From contig JAJYTE010000004.1 in the NCBI GenBank assembly GCA_021793215.1, positions 47,821 to 111,820 of the forward strand: a DNA stretch of 64,000 nt, given 5' to 3'. A program made the translations under genes and the position numbers. Position 1 is the stretch's first letter; each line of letters begins with the position of its first letter. Below the pieces are notes generated by a model. That model ran no database searches and was not told where the DNA came from. It saw nothing but the letters and a program-made list of their open reading frames with translations. The DNA is from Bacillota bacterium. Its GTDB lineage: Bacteria; Bacillota; Sulfobacillia; JAJZYS01; JAJYTV01. Shown one piece after another: positions 36,601 through 43,103 of the stretch.

Positions 36601-38298
36601 CGCAGCTGCTTTTGCACCGGTCCCGGGCGTGATGGCCATCGTGATGGCTCTATACGGGCTGAGGGCCGACGTGGATGTGATGATGTTGCCGAACGCGTCC
36701 TCCACCGCCAACCAGGGCTGGACACCGAACGCGTTCGTCGCCACGGCGGCGCCTGGCTCCTGGACGAATCCCAGCTTCCCCGGCGGGCCAGGCTGCGTGG
36801 TGACGGAAAGGGTCGCCGCGGCGAGACCGGTCGCGCGCGCAACGACGGTCCAACTTCCGGCTGTGGTGTCGCCGTAGTAGAACGGCGCGGAGCTCTGGCC
36901 GGCCGGGATCGTGAGGGACGTCGTCTCACCCCCTCCTGCCGTGGCGGAGAACTCCCCGGTCGTCGAGTCGCTGGAGAGGTTCACCGTGATGTTGCCCGCC
37001 TGCGCAACGAGGTTGCCGTACGCGTCCTCTACCGTTGCCACGATTGGCCCGAGGTTTGCGGTGGAGCCTACGGGGCCGGTGACGGCCGTTCCCAGCGCGA
37101 GGGTGGACGCCGGCCCCGACGTGAAGGTGAGACCAGCGGAAGGTGACGTAGGAACGACGTCCGACGACGTCGCCACGGAGACACGGGAGGCTGCGTACGT
37201 CCCGATCCCCGGGTTGGTGACGCCGCTCACGACGACGCTCACCTGGGTCCCTCCATACACGGACTGGGGAACCGTGATGGTGGCATCTGCGCCGCTTGCG
37301 GACACCTGGCTGGCCACAACGCCATCCACCTGGTAGGCGGTGGCCGCAGACGGGAACGTCGTCCCCGAGGGCGCCGCGATGCTGATCGTGCCAGCGTTCT
37401 GTGCAAGGGCGCTTGTGGTGGTGAACTGGGCCGTCCATTGGGCGTTCGTGTCGTTCCCAAAGAGCGGGCTGACGCTGATGCCGACGCCCGAGACCATCGT
37501 CAGTACCGTGAGCGTCTTGGCGGCGCTAGACGGGCTCGCGGCCGCCGCTGTTGCAGTCAGCGCGGCGGCTCCACCCTGCGGACCTGCGGTGTACACGGTT
37601 GCGAACCCGCCACCGGAGTCGGTCGTCGTCGATGCGGGGGCGAAGCTTCCTCCGGCACCGCCGTCGGAGAAGGTTACCGTCGTGCCGGCTAGGGCTCCGC
37701 TCGTCCCGTAGACCGCACCCGTGACAGAGACCTGATCGCCCGCGTGGGCCTCAGACGCCCCGAGCGACAGTTCGACACCGCTGAGAATGACGTTCCCGCT
37801 GAGGCAGCCACTGGACCCGTCGTCGACGCAGAAGGCGGACCCTGGGTAGGACCCAGCCGGCGGATTGGTGACCCCGGTGATGTACACCCGGTAGTCGTCC
37901 GAGGTGGAGTTCGGTTGCCCAGGCGCGTCGATCGTGACCGTGTTTCCGTTGGGGCCCACCTGGAGTCCGGAGCAGGTGCCGTTGCAATCGCTGGCGGTGG
38001 AAGCGTCCTCCACGTTGTAGGCTCCCACGGCGCTGGGGAACACGGTTCCCGTCGGCGCCGTGATGGTGATCGGGTGTCCGCTGGGCCAGGTGCTCCCGGG
38101 GTTGAAGTTGATCTCCCAGTTCGAGGTCTGCCCTCCCCCCTGCGGGGTCATGCCCCACTCTGGAGCCCCTCCTCCGACGTTCGTCAGGGTGGCCGCCCGG
38201 ACGAGGGGCGCTGGAGAAACCACCGCCGTTCCGAGCGTACCGACGCAGAAGAGAAGCAGGATTCCGAGAACGTACCCATGCCGCACATGCAGCCGCAA
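33652..38298 (-). CDS. Giant secreted S-layer-anchored protein with Ig-like, IPT and SLH domains
   Basis: Protein of 1548 residues. A signal peptide (about 1-36, cut after VRA) leads into two similar domains with [22 protein letters not shown] and TGVTNP/SGVTNP, then a series of invasin/Big_1-like and related beta domains with repeated D-GN-V, VSSDP-VGTLTP and SYTAP motifs, a Gly-rich linker, an IPT/TIG domain (VSPAAGPAAGGTTVRITGSGF), and three C-terminal SLH repeats (FSDVAANEWAYGAI, FADVPTDDWYAPFV, FTDAGRIAAWVRIYV). SLH repeats bind pyruvylated wall polymers, so the protein is displayed on the surface; adhesion or matrix roles are inferred. I chose the TTG at 38298, with GGAGGG seven bases ahead. 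Divergent from the LAL regulator. Confidence 0.93.
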   Translation of the reverse strand: MRLHVRHGYVLGILLLFCVGTLGTAVVSPAPLVRAATLTNVGGGAPEWGMTPQGGGQTSNWEINFNPGSTWPSGHPITITAPTGTVFPSAVGAYNVEDASTASDCNGTCSGLQVGPNGNTVTIDAPGQPNSTSDDYRVYITGVTNPPAGSYPGSAFCVDDGSSGCLSGNVILSGVELSLGASEAHAGDQVSVTGAVYGTSGALAGTTVTFSDGGAGGSFAPASTTTDSGGGFATVYTAGPQGGAAALTATAAAASPSSAAKTLTVLTMVSGVGISVSPLFGNDTNAQWTAQFTTTSALAQNAGTISIAAPSGTTFPSAATAYQVDGVVASQVSASGADATITVPQSVYGGTQVSVVVSGVTNPGIGTYAASRVSVATSSDVVPTSPSAGLTFTSGPASTLALGTAVTGPVGSTANLGPIVATVEDAYGNLVAQAGNITVNLSSDSTTGEFSATAGGGETTSLTIPAGQSSAPFYYGDTTAGSWTVVARATGLAAATLSVTTQPGPPGKLGFVQEPGAAVATNAFGVQPWLAVEDAFGNIITSTSALSPYRAITMAITPGTGAKAAALGGDFNENLNPFYPGEVVFTSLAIDTAGMGYTLTATDNGLAATSDPFNVAEAPSAVSVSFGAASVTAGGQISVTGEVTDASGQGVPGVGVDLSDNGAGGTFAASGYVQTGPDGSYATTYTAPTLRGTVSITAQLATSSPHQSSPLTVTAGPPDPGYSAISGPSHPVTAGNANLTLTTSVEDSHQNAVTGLVASDFSVVSSDPKVGTLTPLGVAETTPGTYSIVVSDTDADGGNAQNITVVVEGVALNPTGATVAPAAPDQVTLAALPSVAATGASVTLKGTVLDAFGNPVTGVGVTLSDGASGGSFGSTNLATLADGSFSTSYTAPSSTGTVNLTATTTSLIEGHASLSVKADAASPSASTVAGPSSVTAGSGDVTLQVGVVDQHGNTYTGLQENDFVVTSSDPSVGTLTPVSVTETSPGTYAVVVTDEGADAGATQTLTLQVDGVVLTQTAALVVSPAQLASLAVTAPSPWAESAQSVTLTVRTLDAFSNPIPNLPFDLSYVAADGSTIQQSSVQTGSGGTYSASFQVPATTTSVLVVATTASPAVTGSYVLFVPPAGSDVTHAAGLEVTSGTQTLDLASNGVTLTKVTVTGITGALTAAQYGSAPDPVAGAFASATGYVDVQLADATLTSGASLTIAQCSGASSSQTLYWWSGSVWSQVSPAPTYDPGTGCLSVALTSATSPSLAALTGTPFAVAAAPPVSVSGGGGGGGDATTGPSVQDVSPAAGPAAGGTTVRITGSGFSGATGVEFGSTPATSFTVDSESEITAVSPAGQGTVDVSVTGPAGTSHVATADRFSYTPPAATTFSDVAANEWAYGAIQQLVTAGVTVGFPDGTFRPGAPVTRAQFVKMLVLALGQKPAASGQTAFADVPTDDWYAPFVARAASLGIVEGVTSSSFAPNATITREAMAAILARALKLTKTTSLTFTDAGRIAAWVRIYVAQVVAGGYMKGYADGTFRPLSAVTRAEAAAVLAKVLDAPSH

Positions 38299-38409
38299 TC
38301 GCTTTCCCTCCACACGCCAAAGCTGGCGCCGGCTCCCGGCTCTCCCCTGCCAGGCGAGAGCGCACGTATCGGCGTCACTCCCACCTTCGGGCATGGCGGC
38401 GCGGGTGAC

Positions 38410-38428
38410 ATCCGTGCGTCTCACGGAT
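38410..38428. promoter_or_regulatory. Palindrome copy 1, candidate LAL-regulator operator
   Basis: ATCCGTG-N5-CACGGAT, perfect 7-base arms, between the divergent SLH and LuxR-type genes. The same arms and spacing recur at 41583. On the minus strand a weak GATACG -10-like box (38365-38370) would place the palindrome centre near -61 of an SLH-gene promoter; that is tentative. Confidence 0.6.
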
Positions 38429-38507
38429 CTATGGGTGGCGCGGGAGGAGGACACCGCCTTCGCCTGGGCGAAGTCGGGGCCCCAGCAATGCAGCAGGGGG
38501 ACGCTCG

Positions 38508-41453
38508 ATGGATCTGGAGAAGAGCAGCCGCACGTCCCGCGCAGCGAAGTCCGCGGGACACCTTGGCGCGCCAAGCGGCCCGTCCGCGGACGGGCCGGCC
38601 GCCGTCCCCATCCTGGGCCGAACCGCAGAACTGGCGAGGATCAAGGACTGCCTGGAAGGTGTCGGGCTCCACGGTGCCCAGATCCTCCTCCTCGAGGGCG
38701 AACCCGGCATCGGCAAGAGTACGCTTGCCGCAGAGACCAAGCGCTTGGCCGACTCCATGGCGTTTCGAACGCTCGCCGCGCGGACGGACGAGCTGGCGGA
38801 GCACCGACCCCTTGGACTGGTTGCCGACCTGTTGCAGGCGGCAGGCACCAACCTAGCGAAGGGCACACGCTCCCTCCTGGGGGTGGGCGAGGCACGCCGC
38901 GGCGCCGACATGACATTTCGGGCCAGCGAGGTGCTCATCGAGACGTGCGATCGCCTGTGCGCCGAAGCGCCGCTCGCCTTGGTCTTGGAAGACCTGCACT
39001 GGTCCGATGCGGCGTCCGTGTTCGCGCTGCGCCGCATCATCCGGCACGGCGCCTCACTGCCGCTGGCGGTGGTGGCCACCCTTCGCCCGCTTCCGCGGCC
39101 ATCCGAGCTCTCATCGCTCATCGCGGACCTCGATCCGGGGAGCCATCAGATGCTCGGTCCGATGGAGGAAGCCGCGATCGATCGGCTGGCCGCCCGCTTC
39201 CTCGGTGCAGCCCCGGGTCCGGAGTTGCGCGTCCAAATCGCGATGGCGGGCGGCAACCCGCTCTTCGTGCTCGAGCTTCTGGACGAGCTGCAGGCAGAGG
39301 GCGCGCTGTCGCGACGGCCCACGGCGAGTTCGGATGCTCCCGCAGTCGACGTCGCACGCACCGTCCAGTTGCCTTCTCTCGGGCTGACCGTGCTTCGCCG
39401 CCTCAGCTTCCTCTCTCCCGACACGCTCCGTTGCCTCGGGCTGGCCGCCGTACTCGGCGTACGCTTTCGGGCGAGCGCGCTTGCGGCGCTCTCTGGACGG
39501 ATCTCGGCAGATCTCGTGGGTCCGATCAGGGAGGCGCTCGCGGCGGGCCTGCTCGTAGAGGACGACGAGCAGCTCCGCTTCCGACACGAGCTCGTGCGCG
39601 AAGCGCTCTACAGCGACCTCCCCGCTGCGCTGCGACGTGGCCTGCACAGAGATGCGGCCCGCATCCTCCGCGAGGCGGGAGAGGAGGCGGGAGTATGGGT
39701 AGAGCACCTCCTGCGCGGACCACAGGCCCTCTCCCGAGAGGTCGCCTCGCAGCTGCGCGAAGCGGCAAGCGACCTTGTGGTCACCTTGCCGTCTGAGGCG
39801 GTACGGTTGCTGGAGCAAGCGATCCTTGCAGCCGGATCGGACCAGGTCCTTCGAGCGAACCTGATGGCTGAGCGCAGCATGGGTCTGCTGCTGGCCGGAC
39901 GGCTCCCGGAGGGCGAAGCCGCCTGCCGCGAGGCGCTCACCGTCTTGAAGGACCCCTCCCTTCGGCTCTTGCTGCGCGACGCGCTGGCGCAATCGCTGCT
40001 CGACCGCGGCGATCCCCTGGCTGCACTGCGAGAGGCCGAAGACGGGCTGCGCGATCCGGCGCTCGACGGGATGTCGCGCGCTTGGCTGCACAGTCGCTCC
40101 GCCATGGCACGGCTCTTCATCGGGGACTTCAGAGGTTCGCACCACGCGATTCGGCAGGCCGAGGAGGGCGTAGGAGACAGCGGGAACGCCCTTCGGGTCT
40201 GTCTGCTCGGAGTGAGGACGCTCTTGGCGGCGCAAGAGGGGCAGATCGCAGAGGCCGCGCGCATCGGGGGCGAGGCCGTGGCGCTCGCGGAGGCGGAACC
40301 CTCGCGTGCCATCTACGACTCTGTCCCGCACATCACCTGGGCGACCAGTCTCATCGACACCGACCGCTTCGACGACGCCGCGGCAGTGCTTGCGCGCGGC
40401 TGCGAAGCCCAAGAGTTCTTCGGGGCGCGCCGCAAACTGCCCGTCCACCATGTCGGACTCGGCTTCACCTACTTCTGGACAGGCAAGTGGGACGAGGCCG
40501 TGGCCGAGATCGAGACGGGGATCAACCTCGCGGAGGAGACCGGGGCCGGTTGGCGCGCCGCCGCTCGCGGCCTCAGGGCCGTGGTGGCCGCCTGCCGTGG
40601 TGACGGCGCGACGGCCGCCAGGTGGCTTAGGGCCGGTGAGGAGGGTCTGGCCGCCGGCGAGGCAGGCTACCGCACGGAGTGGCTCGCGTGGGCCCGTGTC
40701 CTGTGTCTTGAACTGGCCGAGCCCTCGACCCCTCCTGGAAATCTTCTTGACGCCATCACGCAGCAGGGGTCGGCGTCCTGGATGCCTGGCTTCTCGTTCG
40801 CGACCGTCGGCCCTACCGTCGCGCGGCTCGCCCTGGCTTCAGGCAGAGAGCGGCTGGTGGAAGAGGTACAGGAGCGGCTCGACACCCTGGCGGCGGAGAA
40901 CCCGGGCGTGCTGGGCGTCACCGCCGCCCGTGACATGGTGCGGGCGCTGCGCGCGGGGGATCCTGCGCGACTCCGGCTGGCGACCGACACCTATCGGCAG
41001 GCAGAAAGACCCCTCGAGGCTGGAGGCGCGGCCGAGGAAGCGGCCGTGCTCGCCGCACGCGCAGGAGACCGCGAGGCGGCGGCAAAACTCTTCGCGGCGG
41101 CTCGCCAGCTCTACGGCGGACTCGGTGCGACAGCGCTCGCCGGGCGGATGGCCCGACGCCTTCGGGCGGCGGGGGTCGGGCCTGACCGCGCTCCGATCGC
41201 ACGTGCCCGACCCGGCCACGGATGGGATTCCCTGACCGCGATGGAGCGGCAGATCCTACGGCTGATCGTCGAACGGCGGTCCAACCCCGAGATCGCGGGT
41301 GTCTTCGTCATCTCCCGACGGACGGTCGAGACCCATGTCTCCCACATCCTGACCAAGGTCGGTCTTCGCTCGCGGGTTGAGCTCGCCCGGGCCGCAGCCG
41401 AGCATTTCGGCTGGCGACTTCGGCTCGAGGAGTTCTCCCAGTCGAGCGAGTAG
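38508..41453 (+). CDS. Large ATP-binding LuxR-family regulator (LAL/MalT-like)
   Basis: Protein of 981 residues. An N-terminal AAA-type STAND ATPase has Walker A GEPGIGKST (64-72) and Walker B LVLEDLHWSD (158-167); a long helical, TPR-like middle (about 400-880) probably senses a ligand or partner; the C-terminal LuxR helix-turn-helix (about 915-970) reads LTAMERQILRLIVERRSNPEIA and RRTVETHVSHILTKVGLRSR. LAL proteins are usually activators that assemble when inducer and ATP bind. The ATG at 38508 has CAGGGGG ahead. Divergent from the surface protein gene and bracketed by two identical palindromes. Confidence 0.95.
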   Translation: MDLEKSSRTSRAAKSAGHLGAPSGPSADGPAAVPILGRTAELARIKDCLEGVGLHGAQILLLEGEPGIGKSTLAAETKRLADSMAFRTLAARTDELAEHRPLGLVADLLQAAGTNLAKGTRSLLGVGEARRGADMTFRASEVLIETCDRLCAEAPLALVLEDLHWSDAASVFALRRIIRHGASLPLAVVATLRPLPRPSELSSLIADLDPGSHQMLGPMEEAAIDRLAARFLGAAPGPELRVQIAMAGGNPLFVLELLDELQAEGALSRRPTASSDAPAVDVARTVQLPSLGLTVLRRLSFLSPDTLRCLGLAAVLGVRFRASALAALSGRISADLVGPIREALAAGLLVEDDEQLRFRHELVREALYSDLPAALRRGLHRDAARILREAGEEAGVWVEHLLRGPQALSREVASQLREAASDLVVTLPSEAVRLLEQAILAAGSDQVLRANLMAERSMGLLLAGRLPEGEAACREALTVLKDPSLRLLLRDALAQSLLDRGDPLAALREAEDGLRDPALDGMSRAWLHSRSAMARLFIGDFRGSHHAIRQAEEGVGDSGNALRVCLLGVRTLLAAQEGQIAEAARIGGEAVALAEAEPSRAIYDSVPHITWATSLIDTDRFDDAAAVLARGCEAQEFFGARRKLPVHHVGLGFTYFWTGKWDEAVAEIETGINLAEETGAGWRAAARGLRAVVAACRGDGATAARWLRAGEEGLAAGEAGYRTEWLAWARVLCLELAEPSTPPGNLLDAITQQGSASWMPGFSFATVGPTVARLALASGRERLVEEVQERLDTLAAENPGVLGVTAARDMVRALRAGDPARLRLATDTYRQAERPLEAGGAAEEAAVLAARAGDREAAAKLFAAARQLYGGLGATALAGRMARRLRAAGVGPDRAPIARARPGHGWDSLTAMERQILRLIVERRSNPEIAGVFVISRRTVETHVSHILTKVGLRSRVELARAAAEHFGWRLRLEEFSQSSE

Positions 41454-41549
41454 GCCCAGCCAGCCCGAGAAGGGCAACACCTCACCAGCATGTTCCCAGA
41501 GTTCGCCTGTCAGAGGCGTCAGGCCCTTGACCTCGATGGTGATGCGCAT
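41256..41549 (-). CDS. Possible very small protein, convergent with and overlapping the LAL gene
   Basis: An ATG at 41549 opens a frame whose first ~40 residues look protein-like (MRITIEVKGLTPLTGELWEH, then FSGWLGLLARLGELL). The beta-strand start, the GELTG-like turn and the F-GWL-LL ending remind me of short uncharacterised proteins near regulators in GC-rich bacteria, from memory only. The remaining residues are antisense to the LAL 3' end and look non-native, so the real product may be shorter or the gene frameshifted. A TATGCT box seven bases before the ATG suggests a leaderless mRNA, with the palindrome at 41583 centred near -43. Confidence 0.45.
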   Translation of the reverse strand: MRITIEVKGLTPLTGELWEHAGEVLPFSGWLGLLARLGELLEPKSPAEMLGCGPGELNPRAKTDLGQDVGDMGLDRPSGDDEDTRDLGVGPPFDDQP

Positions 41550-41555
41550 GCAGCG

Positions 41556-41561
41556 AGCATA
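41556..41561 (-). promoter_or_regulatory. -10 box of the small gene
   Basis: TATGCT on the minus strand, ending seven bases before the ATG at 41549. The -35 region (ATGTCG at 17-base spacing) is poor and overlaps the palindrome edge, as expected for an activator-dependent promoter. Confidence 0.4.
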
Positions 41562-41582
41562 GTCGTCACAGGCGCGCACGAC

Positions 41583-41601
41583 ATCCGTGGGCTGCACGGA
41601 T
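41583..41601. promoter_or_regulatory. Palindrome copy 2, candidate LAL-regulator operator
   Basis: ATCCGTG-N5-CACGGAT, same arms and spacing as at 38410, and both read GTC next on the minus strand. It is centred about 43 bases upstream of the predicted start of the small minus-strand gene, the classic class II position for LuxR-type activators. Confidence 0.6.
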
Positions 41602-41608
41602 CCGACAC

Positions 41609-41652
41609 GTGAGTCCACGCCACGTTGGCGGAGCCCCGTGGCGCGGACTCAC
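41609..41652. terminator. Strong hairpin between the LAL region and yggT
   Basis: Sixteen-base arms (41609-41624 and 41637-41652) with a single mismatch and a 12-base loop, starting GTGAGTCC and ending GGACTCAC. It can end the yggT transcript on the minus strand and any read-through from the LAL gene. No U-tract. Confidence 0.6.
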
Positions 41653-41719
41653 GCCTGGGACGGCTTGGCTTCGTACACCTGCCGTGTCTAGCGATCGACC
41701 GCCGGATGCTCGCCTGCGT

Positions 41720-42043
41720 CTACCTGTGCTCGGGCCGGGTGATCATCACGAGGCGCACGAGCCCGACGCCGATCAGCCAGTACACGGCCATCGCAACGAG
41801 CGTGCCGAGTTCGAGCCGCGAGATGCCGTAGGCGACTTGGTACCCGAAGAGAGAGAAGAAGGGTTCCACGAACGGAACCGACAGCGAGTAGACGAAGTTC
41901 GCGAACGCGTTCGCCGGATTCGCCCCCAGAAGAGCGAGTACGAAACGAAACGCGAGCAGGACGAGAAGTACCCTGTCCACGTAGGAGATCACCCGGGCGG
42001 CCAGTTTCTGACCGCTGGGCTGCTGCGTCTGAGACAACCCCAT
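41720..42043 (-). CDS. YggT family small membrane protein
   Basis: Protein of 107 residues with three or so membrane helices (VDRVLLVLLAFRFVLALLG, then a helix pair near 60-100) and the family pattern P-NPF-ANFVYSLSVPFVEPF. YggT proteins are linked with division (YlmG) and membrane potential in relatives; function is not settled. The ATG at 42043 is close to its Shine-Dalgarno; a TTG two codons later is an alternative. Separated from ftsY by a terminator. Confidence 0.85.
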   Translation of the reverse strand: MGLSQTQQPSGQKLAARVISYVDRVLLVLLAFRFVLALLGANPANAFANFVYSLSVPFVEPFFSLFGYQVAYGISRLELGTLVAMAVYWLIGVGLVRLVMITRPEHR

Positions 42044-42146
42044 CACCCTTCCCAGGCGTGGGCAGGTAACTTCGGATGCCTTCGCCCGACCGCCTACGCT
42101 ATAAGGATTCGCATTTCGGGCCTGAGTTCTGCCAGGGACTGTCGGT

Positions 42147-42179
42147 AGAACAAGCAAGGCGCCTTCTGCCGCAGGCGCC
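42147..42179 (-). terminator. Rho-independent terminator of smc-ftsY
   Basis: On the minus strand a GGCGCCT/AGGCGCC stem with an 8-base loop is followed by TTGCTTGTTCT, one of the few good U-tracts here. It lies 20 bases after the ftsY stop. Confidence 0.75.
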
Positions 42180-42200
42180 GGAGGTTTCGCTGATGGTCTT

Positions 42201-43103
42201 CTACCTGCCGCCGATCTCCGCCCAGTTCGGCGCCATCGCCTGAACGTACTCCTCGGGAGAGAAGACCACGAGGTCCTCGATGCCCTCCCCAAGGCCCACG
42301 AGCTTCACGGGCAGGGAGAGCGCCTCGCGTACCGCGAGCAGGGAGCCTCCCTTCGCCGCCCCATCGAGCTTCGTTACGCAGATGCCCGTCAGAGGCGCCG
42401 CGCCCATGAAGCCCTGCGCCTGCGCGACGGCGTTCTGGCCCGTCGCGCCGTCAACGACGAGCAGCACCTCGTGCGGCGCGCCGGGGAGGGCGCGCGCCGT
42501 CGCGCGCGCGATCTTGCCGAGTTCGTCCAAAAGCCCCTGGCGGTTATGCAGGCGTCCGGCGGTGTCGACGAGCACCAGGCCCGCCCCCTTCGCCTTCCCC
42601 CGTTCGATCGCTTGGTACGCGACGCTCGCGGGGTCCTGACGCTCCGCACCGCGCACGATCTCCGCGCCGGCGCGTTCCGCCCATACGGCGATCTGGGCCG
42701 TCGCGGCCGCACGGTAGGTGTCCGCCGCTGCGATCACGACGCTTTTCCCCATCGCCTTGGCCATCATCGCGAGCTTGCCGGCGGTCGTCGTCTTGCCGGC
42801 GCCGTTCACCCCGACGAGCAGCCAGACCGTCAGGCCGTCCTCCGCCCACCGCAGCGGCTCTTGAGGACCGGCGATCCGCATCATCGCCTCCGCGAACGCC
42901 TGCGGCATATCCTCCGGTGCTCGCCGTTCCAGTGCCCGGCGGACGTCTGCCGCCACCTTGAGCCCGCAGTCCGCGAGAAGGAGCGCCTCCTCGACGGCGT
43001 CGAGCACCTCCTCGCGCTCCGCTCCGCGTCCGAGCCCGCGCAGGCGCGAGCCCAGCGCATTGCGCGTGCGCTCAAGACCCTTGCGCCACCTGTCCCAGAT
43101 CAT
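42201..43103 (-). CDS. ftsY: Signal recognition particle receptor FtsY
   Basis: Protein of 300 residues consisting of the NG domains with almost no acidic A domain. GTPase motifs: GVNGAGKTTTAGKLA near 98, DTYRAAATAQ, DTAGRLHNR, TKLDGAAKGG and the C-terminal GEGIEDLVVFSPEEYV. It receives SRP-ribosome complexes at the membrane. The ATG at 43103 overlaps the smc end by 32 bases. Confidence 0.97.
   Translation of the reverse strand: MIWDRWRKGLERTRNALGSRLRGLGRGAEREEVLDAVEEALLLADCGLKVAADVRRALERRAPEDMPQAFAEAMMRIAGPQEPLRWAEDGLTVWLLVGVNGAGKTTTAGKLAMMAKAMGKSVVIAAADTYRAAATAQIAVWAERAGAEIVRGAERQDPASVAYQAIERGKAKGAGLVLVDTAGRLHNRQGLLDELGKIARATARALPGAPHEVLLVVDGATGQNAVAQAQGFMGAAPLTGICVTKLDGAAKGGSLLAVREALSLPVKLVGLGEGIEDLVVFSPEEYVQAMAPNWAEIGGR

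Noticed and set aside
38060..39796. 578-residue frame overlapping the 5' part of the LAL regulator
   Set aside because: Out-of-frame shadow of the regulator, Arg/Pro-rich, no homology; the LAL frame has Walker and HTH motifs.
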